A stretch of DNA of 64,000 nucleotides from Anaeramoeba flamelloides (GCA_027625915.1 JANTQA010000044.1:682001-746000); one strand, 5' to 3'. Shown: positions 33,800 through 45,300, counted from the stretch's first letter. The notes: generated by a model not told the origin, from the sequence alone. Translations and numbers: made by a program.

Positions 33800-34316
33800 A
33801 TCTATGGCCAATTACTAAATATTTGATGTCGGATTATTGTTAAGGATTTAGTGTAAAAAACCACTTAATATGTGAAAGAGAAATTTTTGAAGGGACGAAA
33901 TTCGTAACTTCTAATTCAAAGAGATAATAAGCACAGTCATTATAAGTATTTTAAACTTAATTTTCTATTAAATATTTGGTTTATTTTTCTCGAATTTTTA
34001 AAATAAGATTAAAATTTTCAATTTTATTTGGCCATATAAACAATCAAAAATTACTGAAAGTAAGTTTTTCATAAAAATAAAAATGTTTTGTAAATTTTTC
34101 TTTTTGTTTTTTGAGATCTAAAAATCCTAACAAAAAAGATCAGGTCTTTTAACTAGAAATTATTTGGGAAAAATTAACTTCTTCAAAAATGATAATTTAT
34201 TACTCTAAAGCTTGGTGAAGGAGATTGTTAATCTAGTTTAATTTTGAGTCTTTGTGAAAATAAGTACTCTGTTGTCTTTGGGGAAAAAAAATAAATAAGA
34301 GTTACTAATCGCTTAA
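33800..34316. mobile_element. Family D transposon, partial copy 4 (one end)
   Basis: Collinear with 61260-61759 (TTGTTAAGGATTTAGTGTAA at one side, AGAGTTACTAATCGCTTAA at the other). Only about 500 bp of the 1.2-1.4 kb element remain. Confidence 0.65.
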
Positions 34317-34913
34317 GTTATTTTTCAATTAATGATAGCTCGAAACCAGTTTAAAAGATGAAATAGAACTGCCAATCGACCACTTTTCAAAACTTTTTGT
34401 TTCTGCTTTTGGAGAAGTGCTTTGGTTTATTTCTTTGATAGTTATTCTGAATTGAAAAAGAAAAAGCAAAAAAAGCACGGCAATTTTGAAAAGTGTTTTA
34501 AAAAATTGAGAACTTTATGTTTATAAAAGGTGTTATTGAATATGCTTAAAATGAGTGATCCATAAAGTTTGAGAAAGATTTAGAAAACTTTTAGTGCATA
34601 CTTTTTAAAAATAGTCCAAGTAAAAAATTTTTTTCGAGTTTAAAATCCAAACAACTGGATAATTTCCTCACTAAAATTAGTCGATGATCTGGCTGTATAA
34701 TTAAAATTTCTTGTTTATTTATTTTTTTTGAAATCGTTGATTGCGGGGTATACCCAAACAGCCAAGTGTGAAAAATGGAAATGGATTGACGAAATTTTTT
34801 ATTTTTTTGCAAGTCATTTTCAAACACCAGCAAAAAAGCTGAAAATTTTGAAAAGAAAGGAAATGAAAAAACTAGAATAAAAAAAAAAAAGATGAAAAAT
34901 TAAAAAAATTTAC
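34317..34913. other. Downstream region of the PH gene; possible third exon at 34591-34838 not resolved
   Basis: A minus-strand acceptor TTTTCAG at 34839-34840 is followed by open text. In one phase it reads IFHTWLFGYTPQSTISKK then QEILIIQPDHRLILVRK; in the phase that matches exon 2 of the PH gene it reads FTLGCLGIPRNQRFQKK and stops. The two readings conflict, so I leave the exon unassigned. The remainder is non-coding. Confidence 0.35.
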
Positions 34914-35481
34914 TTCTTCTTGTTCTTGTGTGAGAGGATCTTGAGCATTTACATCAACAACTGGTAGCTTTGTTATAAATTCAACAGATTGAGGATTTGG
35001 AAAATTTAAATGTTCTGTGATTGCTGACAACCATCTTGTACGATCTTCTTTATTTGCAGCATACAACAAATATGTTCTGTTGGGTTTTCTAATATAAAAA
35101 GAATTGCTTTTGTCTTTGTTTTCCTCAAACACAGCAATTCCTAAATGAACAATATTTATTCAAAAAAACCATTTGGAAAGATTTGAGATTTTGTTCAAAT
35201 AAACAAACAAACAAACAAAAAAAAAAGAAACAAACTAAAAATAAACAAAAAAAAACCAAAAAGGAATAATCATAAAAAAGAATTATTAGTTCCAATTTAC
35301 CTGTACAAGTCCCATAAGTTAAGTCAATGACACCCTTTGGCTTTGCGTTTTTGGGTAACTGATCCTTAGGTGCATAATATGAAAGAGATTTGTTAATGAG
35401 AGTAAAGTATCTGTATTTCCAACTGTGAACACGCGCACCTCTTTTTGTTAAGTGCCCTGATAATTCGAGTGGACTTTCCAT
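34914..35481 (-). CDS. PH-domain protein, first two exons
   Basis: Exon 1 (35481-35301) starts MESPLELSGHLTKRGARVHS and continues WKYRYFTLINKSLSYYAP to YGTCT. Donor GTAAAT, 160-bp intron, acceptor CATTTAG; the split Gly codon G|GA continues into exon 2 (35140-34914): IAVFEENKDKSNSFYIRKPN, then YLLYAANKEDRTRWLSAI and a linker ending LTQEQEE at a GTAAAT donor. Together they form one complete pleckstrin-homology domain of about 100 residues: the W-K-x-R-Y-F strand, the basic loop that usually contacts phosphoinositides, and the conserved Trp of the closing helix. Predicted to bind membrane phosphoinositides. The intron after strand 4 splits the domain. The 3' end is unresolved: the next exon may be near 34838 or as far as 30720. 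Confidence 0.82.
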
Positions 35482-36780
35482 ATTGAGTAATTTTAATTGA
35501 GAATTGTTTTTGTGAAAGAGAAGAAAAATGATTTTTTAAATTTTTTTAGCTTTGTGAATTATTAAGAGAGTTTGGTATTTTTAACTTTTATTTTTTATAA
35601 AATAAATCCTCTAATAAACATTTTTTTAAGTTTACTTGAATGAATTTTTTTGGTAGGATCAGAAGAAAGGAAATACGAACAAAATCATTTTTAAGGGTTA
35701 AACTACTCATTGGCAATTTTGGATTTTTCTTTGTGAAAAAATTGGAGAAATTGTGTTTTTTTTTTGGTCTAGCCTTGATTACTCAAGTTTAAAATTAAGA
35801 GATAACGATTTATCTTATTTTTGAACCACATGGATCTAATTTCAGATTTAAAACATTCACAAATTTTAAAATATCTCACAGAAAAGCACCTTTATTATGC
35901 TTTAATCTGGGACGCTTTTTTCAAAACAAAGCTATATCTATACGAGCTACATTTGAGTGTAAAAATTAAACAGTACTATTTTTCTTCCTATTCCATTAAG
36001 ACATCTTATTAACTATACAATGTTAACACAAAGTTAAAATCAATTTTGAAGATAAACTTTTGATATTTATAGAAAAACAATAAATTATGAATTGAATTTG
36101 TTTATATTTTTTTTGGAATTTTATCAATTTTTTGAAGCACAAAAATTATCTTTTGTATAACTGTCAATATTTTTCTAATTTATTTTTCAATAGGAGAATT
36201 TTTAGAAACTAATATCACATCTATATACTATTTATTATCTTTTACATTGTTCGTTTGATTGGCAAACCTTCAATATATATATATATATATATAATAGAAT
36301 TTGAATACTGGGTTTATCATTCCAAGAATGGTTATATTAACAACATTATTCATATTTTTTTTCAGGTTTTAGTATACTTATTTTTTGATCAATTGATTTC
36401 CTTACCTTCATTTTCACTATTTAATTAACACTATTCGTTTTTTGATGATTTTTTTTTTTAAATTTTGAAAAAGTATATTTAAGACAAATAGCCCAAAATC
36501 ATAAATTTGAGATCTTTATTTTTTTTGTACCATTTTTTTATATATTATTAAAAAAAGTAAATAAATTCAATATTGTAAGTAGAAATTTAAAATTTTTATT
36601 AAAAGATCTTTATTATATGAAGATAACAAATCATTTAAAATTAAAACAAAAATGGGTATTCTTTTGTTCTAATAATTATATTACAATTATTAAATTTATT
36701 TGTTTTAATTTATTTCTTTATGAAAACAAAAATTCATAATAACTTTTATATTTTATCTTTTATTCCAAATATTAATTCCC
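35482..36780. other. Non-coding stretch with an (AT) run
   Basis: It contains the leader of the PH gene on its left, low-complexity frames (including 35821-36012, not credible), and a (TA) microsatellite at 36272-36294. No gene or repeat copy is recognised. Confidence 0.4.
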
Positions 36781-36830
36781 ATTTCAAAAAAAAATGTAAC
36801 TAACCTGAAATAATAAATCGAAAATAATAA

Positions 36831-38080
36831 TAGAGGTTTTGATGATAACATATATTATCCTGATATTAACAATAAAATCGCAATAGTATTAAAAAAATTG
36901 CGATTAGTCCAAATTTATCGCAAAAAATCATAAAATCGCGATAAACAACATTATCGCGATATTCATATTATCGCGAAAAAATGAAAAATTATTTTTTTGA
37001 AATCATCTTAAAAAAAATCTCTTGACTTTTACAAAGCCTTGATACTTTTACAACACTTTAACTTTAATAATGTCAGAAAGTGTTTGTTAGGGTTCTGAAC
37101 TGTCTTCAAGTGTTTGAAAGTTTTGAAAGACAGAAAACTTTGATAAATGGAATGAGATTGTTTGTTGTAGAAAAAAATTTTATTCTTTTCATTTTTTTTT
37201 TTAACAAAATATAAAATCTCAAACAAATTTTATGATCAAACTATTAATTACCCATTTCAACAATACACTTGAATCTAAAATACGTGTGTTTTCTTAAAAT
37301 GGAGTTGTTACCTTCACCATTTTTATAGCCAAAAAGAATAAAGAATAATTTGACTTCTTATTGGTGATAGATCAAACAAGAACCTCTAAGCTCTAATTGT
37401 GTTTTCTCTCCAATATAAAGATATTAAAAGAAGAAAAAGAAGAAGACAAGTATTGTATAAAAAATCTTAATAATTGGTGATCATCTGGCAAGGATGTTGT
37501 GAAATCTTTTGAAGAGTCATCCAACTCCTTTTCGCATGCTGAGAGAAAATGAAAATATTGTAACACAAGATCACATTCTTTAAAGAACAGATGAAGGGTT
37601 GGTTGTTTTAGAAGCTAATTATTCAAAGCAATTTCCAACACCACTATTAACTGAAAAAATATTTATTTCTATTTATTTCTTATTGTTGTTGATCTTAAAG
37701 GATTGATAGGTTTGTCAACCAAATAAAATGAAAACACAATAAAACTCTTTGATCTGATCATTTATTGGATCAAGTATCTTTTTTGTTGTTTTTTCAAAGA
37801 ATAACTTTTTTTCACCTCATCTATTTTTTGATCAAAAAAAATTTTTTTATAAAAATATTGCTCAATTAACCCAAAAACCCATCAACTATTATATCGCGAT
37901 TACGTTTTAATCGCGATTTTTTATAATTATTGCGATTTTATAGAATTATCGCTATTTGTTATATTATCACGATAATATTGAATATCGCGATTTTCTGATA
38001 TATCGCGATTTTCTGATTGAAATTATCACGATTTTTGTAACTTTATCGTGAATTATAGCATGTTATCATCAAAACCTCTA
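36831..38080. mobile_element. Element H: TA-flanked DNA transposon with subterminal TATCGCGAT-type arrays (1250 bp)
   Basis: The termini are exact inverted repeats (TAGAGGTTTTGATGATAACA and its mirror) flanked by TA. Directly inside each end is a cluster of motif variants of TATCGCGAT: about six at 36874-36977 and about nine at 37893-38052, spaced 10-30 bp apart (variants TATCGCAA, AATCGCGAT, TATCACGAT, TATCGTGA). Such subterminal arrays are typical transposase-binding regions. The middle 37020-37860 is different in composition and includes a broken coding-like frame (37480-37655). No intact transposase is present. Confidence 0.82.
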
Positions 38081-38410
38081 ATATATCATTTAGTAATCAA
38101 TAACAACTATTAATTAAATATTAATTAGAAATTCACTATAAAATAATTCAAAGTATATAAAAACCTGATATTGTAAAAACTAAAAAATAATAAAACCAAA
38201 TACTTAAAACAATGTCAGTCACTATTTATGAAATAACATATATTGATTTTTTATTACTTAACTTTTACTAAATATGGTTGAACAAAAAGATTTTTTGTTA
38301 ATTCATAAATTCTTTTTGAAAGATATTACATAGCCCCAATTTTTCAAATGATTATTTTTTGTTTTCCAAGATCTTTTTATTAGGACTTGATCTTTTACAA
38401 AAAAAAATAT

Positions 38411-38411
<1 letters not shown>

Positions 38412-38460
<49 letters not shown>
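38412..38460 (+). repeat. Poly-A tract of about 49 bases
   Basis: The longest homopolymer in the window, followed by two CGTATC/CATATC-separated shorter A runs. It lies within the right piece of the interrupted family-E element; length may be inexact. Confidence 0.85.
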
Positions 38461-38461
<1 letters not shown>

Positions 38462-39050
38462 GTATCAAAAAAAAAACATATCAAAAAAAAAAAAACAAAC
38501 AAATCTAAAAAGATCAAAACAAAAATTTGAATAAATTCCAAGAAATGATTCTGACCAAAAAAATTAAAATCTCTTTGTGATTAGAATATGCAAACAAAAT
38601 CACAAAAAAATCCCATTAATATTATAAAGCTAGTCAATATTTTTGAAAAATAGTAAAGAAAAATAATTTGAAAACCTTGGAAAACAAGCCAAATTTCAAA
38701 AATAAGGGCAAACTTTATTATTATTATTATTATTTTCTTTTTTGATTTGTCTTTCAAAAAATATAATGATTATCCAACATTTTTATTCATTAATCTTTAT
38801 AGGTTATTGTCTTTAAAAAATTTAGTAATATACATAATTATTCAAAAAAAAAAAAAAAAAACAATTAAACTTATTTTTTTCCGATGAAAAATATGCCTGT
38901 ATTTTTTGAATTTACGCTTATTAATAATTATATTGTGATATTGTAATTGATTATTCAACAAATTAAAAATGTAAAAGAAAAACCAAACATAAATTATAAA
39001 ATAATTAAGAGTAAATTTTATCCTAATGTTATGGGGGGGTGTTATATTAT

Positions 39051-39662
39051 ATGAAAAGCCACCAATAAATGTTTCATTAATGTAAATATGAATTTTGAAA
39101 AAATAGAGTTTTTACATTTTTCATGATAAATAAAGAATACCATACATTTATCAAAATTTTGATAATAGTAATATTATATCTGATTATCTTAATAGACTAA
39201 TAATATTTTTAACTAAAAAATCGTTTGATGAATAGCAATCTTCAATTTTTTTTTAAAAAATCTTTTTTCAAAGAAAGTATTGGTCACTACCAAACGATTT
39301 TATATTGAAAACCCCTTTGTGTTCAAAAACCACAATAGATGTTTCCTTTACTCTTACCAAAATTTGGATAAATGTATTGAAAACTTTATTTATCTCTATA
39401 ATTATAAAAACCTAATTTTTTACAACATTCCATATTTACACTTGTGTTTTATAATAAATTTGATAGATTTTTGTTTATTCACAACTCGGAAAAAGTGTTA
39501 ATGTCAATCAAAAAAATACACAAAAAAAAACTTTTATTGCAATTTAAGATATAATTAGATTGATAAAAATATTGTGTTTCGGAAAGAGAAACAAAAAATC
39601 AAAAATAGAGAATATTTTAAATGAAATCCAAGAAACAATGATTTAAAGGTTAGTGTTGCATT
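39051..39662. other. Non-coding stretch
   Basis: AT-rich; a run of seven G lies near 39031-39037 just before it. The plus frame 39280-39501 has Phe/Tyr/Asn-rich low-complexity wording and is not credible. I see no gene. Confidence 0.35.
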
Positions 39663-39895
39663 AACTACTCAATTTCCAGGTTCTTATAACAATCTGTTTT
39701 TATCGTCCTTAAAAACCATCTTAAATTCTGATCATATTGCTTAATTTTTTCAAGATTCTTGTTGACCTTAAAGCTTATTGAGTGACCCCTGAAATATATT
39801 GGTGAAAGGAAAACTTATAATTTATAAAATTTCTTGGACTCAACATCAAGCCACGCTTCAATTTCGATGATAAACCTATCATTTTTCTTTAATTT
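39663..39895 (-). pseudogene. Antisense coding-like frame abutting the tubulin start, one in-frame TAA
   Basis: On the minus strand a good acceptor (TTTCATTTCCAG at 39896-39897) opens a frame reading NDRFIIEIEAWLDVESKKFY, one in-frame TAA, then GHSISFKVNKNLEKIKQYDQ and WFLRTIKTDCYKNLEIE to a TAG at 39665. Composition is clearly coding-like and the frame is the same on both sides of the TAA. Upstream exons would have to overlap the tubulin gene, so this is probably a gene relic cut off by the tubulin locus. The family is not recognised. Confidence 0.45.
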
Positions 39896-39901
39896 CTGGA
39901 A

Positions 39902-42077
39902 ATGAAAGAAACTATTTGTTTAAATTTTGGCAAAGCAGGTTTCACAATTGGTGGACAGTTATGGAAGTTGTATTGTATTGAGCATTCTATTGATTTAGAA
40001 GGGAACTATTATGGAACCCAAAAATCAATTGAAATGCAAGGCTTTTACAAACCAACCAAAGAAAAAAAATATATCCCAAGATCTATCTTTTTTGACAATG
40101 AAGATGATTCTCTTGAAGAATTGCAGAAAATGGGAACCAGCAAACTCTTTTCAGAGAGAAATGTTGTGTATGGTCAAACACCTTCCACAAAGTTATTTTA
40201 CAATAGTTTAATTGATCAAGAAGAAATGGACAAGTATTTTAATTGCCTTTTAAAAAATGTTGAAGAGTGTTCGAATGTTTCTGAATTCTTGTTTTTTCAC
40301 TCGGCTGGTGGCGGGTTTAGTTCTGGGTTTTTTTCTCAATTTACAGAACAGTGTGTTGAGCAATTTGGTAAAAAGTTTATGGTAAGTTTTTGTTTCTTCT
40401 ACAACTTTTAACAATATTAATGGATACGCCTTCAGGTGGAAACTGGAAATTGTGAACAATATTTTATTGAAGCTGTATCTTTTTCGTTCGTGGGATTGAG
40501 AATTGTTCAAACCTCCCTTGAAAGAATTCTATAACCACAGTTTTATTTACCCTCTGAAGTGAGTTTCTTTTATAAAAAAATGGGAAATTTTCGCAATTGA
40601 AACGATTTTCAATAATTAATACCTTCTTAGATCTTACCAATATTTGATTGACCATTTTCTTCATTTTCATTTTAAATATATAAACTCAAAATATATCACC
40701 AAGATGTTCTAAATATATTTAACAGTTACTTTTATAAGTTAGAAATGTTTTCAAATTTGAACTTTTACTTGAAAATACCTTCAGGGACTAGTCTCTATTA
40801 TTTTTTTTTTGACCAATTTCTAAAAAAGGATTCCTTATCTAGAAATATGTTTAAAATTGAAAAAATACCAGGTTTAAACAATTTAAAAGAAATTTTCAAA
40901 CAACACTTTTTAGTCTCTTTGATTTTTTTTCTTTTGAAATTCAATTTTTTTTCTTTGTTCAGGATAAAAAAATCATTTCTATTATGATGTGTAAGAGAAA
41001 TTGAATATTTTTTCTTATGATATGATAGAATTTGAGTTTTCTACTTCATAAAAGATAATTCTATAACAAGGCCCAGTCTCTTTTTTTATGTCTTATAAAT
41101 TTTTAAATTAGGGTTGGAACGTTATATTATTTTAAAGAAACAATTCAATTATTTAATGTATCAAATTTTCATTATTGTTATTATCATCATTCATAATTAT
41201 ATATTTATCTTTAAAGTGTAATTTTACGATCATCCCAGATTTTGATTTAGCAGAGAAAGAATATGAATTAATCAATACAGTCCTCTGTTTCCCAACAATT
41301 ATTGAAAAAATGTCTCTTTCGCTTCTTTTTGAAAATAAAGTACTTTCGTCAAAATGCAAAAATATTTCCAATCTTGATTTACCAACATATTCACAAATGA
41401 ATGAATTGATACTCCAGCCAATATCCTCTCTAACAACATACAATAGATTCCCCAATCAATATAATCTTAACTGTCATGAATTTTTATCAGGTCTTCAATG
41501 CTATCCAAGTATACATTTCCCAGTTTTGAATCATTACCCCTTAATATCAACAAAAGAAAAAACAGAAAAAATGCAAGTTTCTGAAGAGGATTTAACTTTC
41601 AACGTTTATAACCCAAAAAATTGTTTTCAAAATATATCATTTGGTGACGGATATTTTGTAAACGCTAAATTATATTATCGTGGTGAAATAGAGATTAACA
41701 AAATGAAACAAGCAATAACAAAACTTCAAAATACTAATTATAACAAATTTGTCAATTGGGTACCAAAAGTTTACAGAGCAGGGGTATGTGAAGAACCACC
41801 ATCATATTCTTCAGAGGGGTTACTAACTGGTGTAAAGAAAAATGTGACAGCTTTAACGGACCATGGGGCAATGAAAAATGTTTTCAAAGATATGATAGAA
41901 AAAGTTGACAAATTATTAAAAACAAATTTAATGGATAATTATTATCAAAAAGGTATCGATCAAGACCAATTTTTAGACGCAGTTGAAAAATTGAAAACCC
42001 TTTATTTAGATTATGATGAATTATGTAAAAATGAAATAGGTGATGACCTGTCTGAAGACGACTATGAGGATTTTTAA
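39902..42077 (+). CDS. Highly divergent alpha-tubulin-like protein, two exons, 446 aa
   Basis: Exon 1 (39902-40381) encodes 160 aa from MKETICLNFGKAGFTIGGQL, matching the MREC...GQAG.QIG start of alpha-tubulin. Intron 40382-41216 (GTAAGT...AAAG, phase 0) falls where alpha-tubulin has KKSK|LEFSIYP. Exon 2 (41217-42077) resumes CNFTIIPDFDLAEKEYELIN and runs to the acidic tail GDDLSEDDYEDF. Length is close to the usual 450. Kept features: nucleotide-contacting Asn in FENK, Tyr and Asn in PTYSQMNELI, the alpha-type catalytic Glu in the HEF motif (canonical E254), and YPSIHFPVL. The tubulin signature GGGTGSG is changed to GGGFSSG (aa 136-142), and the K40 loop is shorter with no matching Lys context. 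Likely a specialised paralogue alongside a conventional alpha-tubulin located elsewhere; ability to co-polymerise is unknown. Confidence 0.88.
40382..41216 (+). other. Intron of the tubulin gene carrying transposon relics
   Basis: Phase-0 intron of 835 bp. Bases 40783-40900 match, in mirror, the TTAA element at 47040-47171 (GGGACTAGTCTCTATTA, then TGACCAATTTC and ATTCCTTATCTAGAAAT), and 40550-40780 match 12775-13060. The intron thus appears to have grown by at least two insertions. Confidence 0.7.
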
Positions 42078-42680
42078 CAGGAAATTATCTATTAAATGCC
42101 ATTATTTTATACAAAGTGCATAAAGATCAAGGATTTTTGTATATACTCTTAAATATATGTTTATTTTTCCTTTAATATAACTACATTTAAGACTTATTTA
42201 CTCTAGTATTTTCAAAAAAAAAAAAACAAGAAGAGTAAATTTATTTTCAAACATCACAATTAAACCCAATTTTAATATGGGGATAATAAATAAACTACTC
42301 GATATTTATTTATTATTTATTTTAAATCAAATTTCCAGGTTAATATGGAATTACTTTGAGTAAAGGATTTGAAATTTTCCAATCTCTTGCATTTTACTGA
42401 TATTTTTTCTATGTGAAAAAATAAACTTTTGTTATTTTTATTCTTTTGTTGTAATCAATCTTTTTTTATCCATGAATGTTTAATCATCACAAAATCATGA
42501 ATATAATGAGAAATTGATAAGTGAGATTGTATTTTCATAAAATCAAAAAATTTTAAACCTTATTGTCCTGGAATAATTTTTCAAAAACAATAATTTATAA
42601 TTGCTATTGGTTGTATACAATCAAATAATATATTATTTTTATTATTATTAAAGATGTGTAAATCAAACTCCAAATTTGTT
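42078..42680. other. 3' flank of the tubulin gene
   Basis: AT-rich and without a supported gene or repeat; presumably includes the tubulin 3' untranslated region. Confidence 0.35.
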
Positions 42681-42689
42681 TTAATTAAA

Positions 42690-43190
42690 TTTCCTTAAAG
42701 GTTATTTAAGTGTAAAATCATAGATTTTAATATTATTCAAGAGAAAGACACACCCTACTTTTTATATTAGAAAAAAAATTAAAAACAAAGAATTGAAGAA
42801 TAAAAGGTAAAAAATAAAAGAAATGGGAAAAAGAAATTTAAAAAGGGGTTATAAGAAATAATAGGTAAAAAATAAAAAAAAAAAAAAAAAAAACAATACT
42901 ATCTTTGATTAAGAATACCGAAAAACATATGTATATTACTTTTGGTTAATATAATTAAATAATTGATAATTGGCCATGAATTATGAATTTTCATTTGGGG
43001 ATTGTTATTTAATTGTAGTAATTTCTTTTTTCTTTTTGATCTGATTTCCTTTAAACCTTTGGTAATTGTTTAGCGATTAATTTTTGTTTTTATTTTCAGG
43101 TTACCCATACTTTTGTGTTTCAAGTACCCCCCTCGTAGGAAGTAACTACTTGATCTTTTTCCTTTGTAACATTTCTAAATAAAAAGAAAA
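42690..43190 (-). repeat. Dispersed repeat I, copy 2 (reverse orientation)
   Basis: Mirror copy of 27528-28060. The short coding-like start seen in copy 1 (MTESSLYWEEELQ...) is eroded here near 43185. It ends just before transposon D2. Confidence 0.55.
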
Positions 43191-43240
43191 TTTGTTAGTT
43201 AAAAAAATGAAAAAAAACAAAATAATCAAATAATTTCTTG

Positions 43241-45300
43241 TTAAGGGACTAGTAAACTAAAAAAAAAATCTTCAAATAAATTTAATAACAAATTCAAAAA
43301 AATTATACCACATATTGAAATTGAAAAACAAAGTAAAAATATGATTTCTGCAAAATACCAAACTAACTTTTTTTAATTTTAAAGTCTATTTTCAGAAATG
43401 GATTATTGTTTTTAAAAGATTGAATCATTTATAGAATTTTTGAAAAGTACAAAATCCAACATATTTCTGAATTATTTAAAAAAAAAAATAATTTCTTTGA
43501 AAGACAAAAGAAATCAGATCATCTGGAAAGCAAGTGTACAAATACACACTTTAGTAATAAAACCACTTCGTTTTTAAATAACATAGTATAAAAAAATCTA
43601 CTTAATTTCAAAAAAATTACAATAATTATTTGAAACTTCACTAGTATGAAAAAATAAAATTGAACAAAAAAAAGTTAGACAAAACTAATATGTTTATTAA
43701 CCTTTCATCCTTAATAATAAAGTTTATTCAAAAGAAATCAAAATTTCAGAACTTTAAATTCATGAGACTATTGTATTTATTGTTTTTAGTCTAAGTGCCT
43801 TTTTTTGAAAAGTCTCTAGTCTTTAAAAAAGGGTATTTTTTAGGTAAATAATTCCAAATAAACTGAAGGATGAATTTTTTTTAAATTCAACTTGGACATA
43901 TTTACTTTTATAGACAATAACTAATAGTTTTGAAAATGTTGTTATCCTCTATTAAAACTGAAATAGTAAAAAAAATTTTCTTATGATAAATATTGAAAGT
44001 CTATGATTTTACTCTATTCTTTTCAATTATGGAAAACTTAACAAAAGTGTCAGTCAAGTGCTGTAGAGTGCCCAGGTTTTTTTTTTTTAATTTGAGAAAT
44101 AAACTGAAAATTTCAAAAATTTTCTTTTTATTACAAAAATTAAAAAAACTAAGGAAAGTATCCTCGGTTTTCGAGAATACAAAAGAATTGAGAAAGTCTT
44201 TGACTAAACTATATTCTTTTAAAAATTTGGTAAAACTAACGTTAAGTGTCCGTCAAGTGCCTAGGTTTTCCAGAATTAAAAAGAATAAAGTAAAATCAAA
44301 TGGATTTTACTTCATTCTTTTAAATTCTGGAAAACCTAACAAAAAATCAAAAAAAAATATTTATTTCCTTTTAATCCTATAAATAATTCCATAATCTTCA
44401 AAATAATTCATTCTCCGTTTGAAAGACATTGATTAAATTAAAAATATTTTTAAAATATATGATTATAACCTTTTATCTGTTGAAAAAAAAATATTCAATT
44501 TTTTTACTATTAAAATTGAAAAAAATCTTACTGGAAAATTGAATTTTCCATCTTAAATTGTTAAATATCTTTAAAAATAATTTTTGATTCAAGATCTTTT
44601 ATTAACCAAAAGCATTTATTATAAGTGAGGTTATCAAAAAGTCAAAAATTAGCAAATGTTTAATTTTTATTAGAAAAAATTTTTTCATGATCGCGTTGGA
44701 AAAAATATAATTTTTTGATTCAAAAAACAGTTCAAATCAATTTTTTCTCTATTTTGAATAAAAAAATCTGTGTAAAAAAATCAACCAAACAACCAAATTT
44801 AAAATTTTTCCCAAAATACTTTTTTAAAAAACCTTGAAAATTCAACTTATAATATAAAGAAATGTTTTTTAATTTAATTATTTATAATCAATAATTAATA
44901 ACTGACTCTTAATTCTTTCCCTTGATTGAGTAATAGGCCCAAATTAAATTTATCAATATACTTTATAATTATTTCTCAGTTTTTTCAAGATTTTCAAACA
45001 AAAAGAATTCAAATAAATAATTCTAATAAAAAAAATAATAGATATTATCAAATAACAAATTTTAATACTTACAGTTCCTTGTTTTATACTCTTGAATATT
45101 TGAAAAAGTATATGATATAATCTTTTAAATTTCAAGAAATTTAATAAATATTCGTGAATAAATTAGATGATCAATTTTTTTAGATCTTCAAGGATTCAAT
45201 ATTTGATTTATTTTTCTTTTATTTTTAAAATAAGATTAAAGCCACAAGATAACTTGTACCTAAATACTCTCTGAAATTACTCAAAGTGAGATTTCTCTCA
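43241..45300. mobile_element. Family D transposon, copy 2, enlarged by hairpin-family insertions
   Basis: It starts TTAAGGGACTAGTAAACT, mirror of the D1 right end. Segments 43390-43500, 44690-44900 and 45110-45300 follow D1 in reverse order and orientation. The block between about 43600 and 44690 is extra and includes the hairpin cluster 43990-44345. The far terminus is lost upstream of the Ras gene. Confidence 0.68.
43990..44345. repeat. Hairpin-family cluster inside D2
   Basis: Alternating modules: an AT hairpin (TTTTTTTTAATTTGAGAAAT and mirror), CCAGAATT-type hairpins (TTTTCCAGAATTAAAAAGAA and TTTTAAATTCTGGAAAACC), joined by spacers GTCAGTCAAGTGCTGTAGAG and GTCCGTCAAGTGCCTAGG. A 129-codon frame across it is a by-product of the repeats. 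Confidence 0.75.

Larger units (their letters stand above)
36781..39050. mobile_element. Family E transposon copy interrupted by element H
   Basis: The left piece 36781-36830 (CCTGAAATAATAAAT...) and the right piece from 38081 (AATTCACT.TAAAATAATTC, ATAATAAAACCAAA, then TTTTCCAAGATCTTT) follow the order of 29260-29600. Element H separates them, so this is a nested insertion. The outer ends are eroded; the right limit is approximate. Confidence 0.6.

Noticed and set aside
34591-34838. Third exon of the PH gene
   Set aside because: The attractive reading is in a different phase from the one the preceding donor requires, so I left it unresolved.
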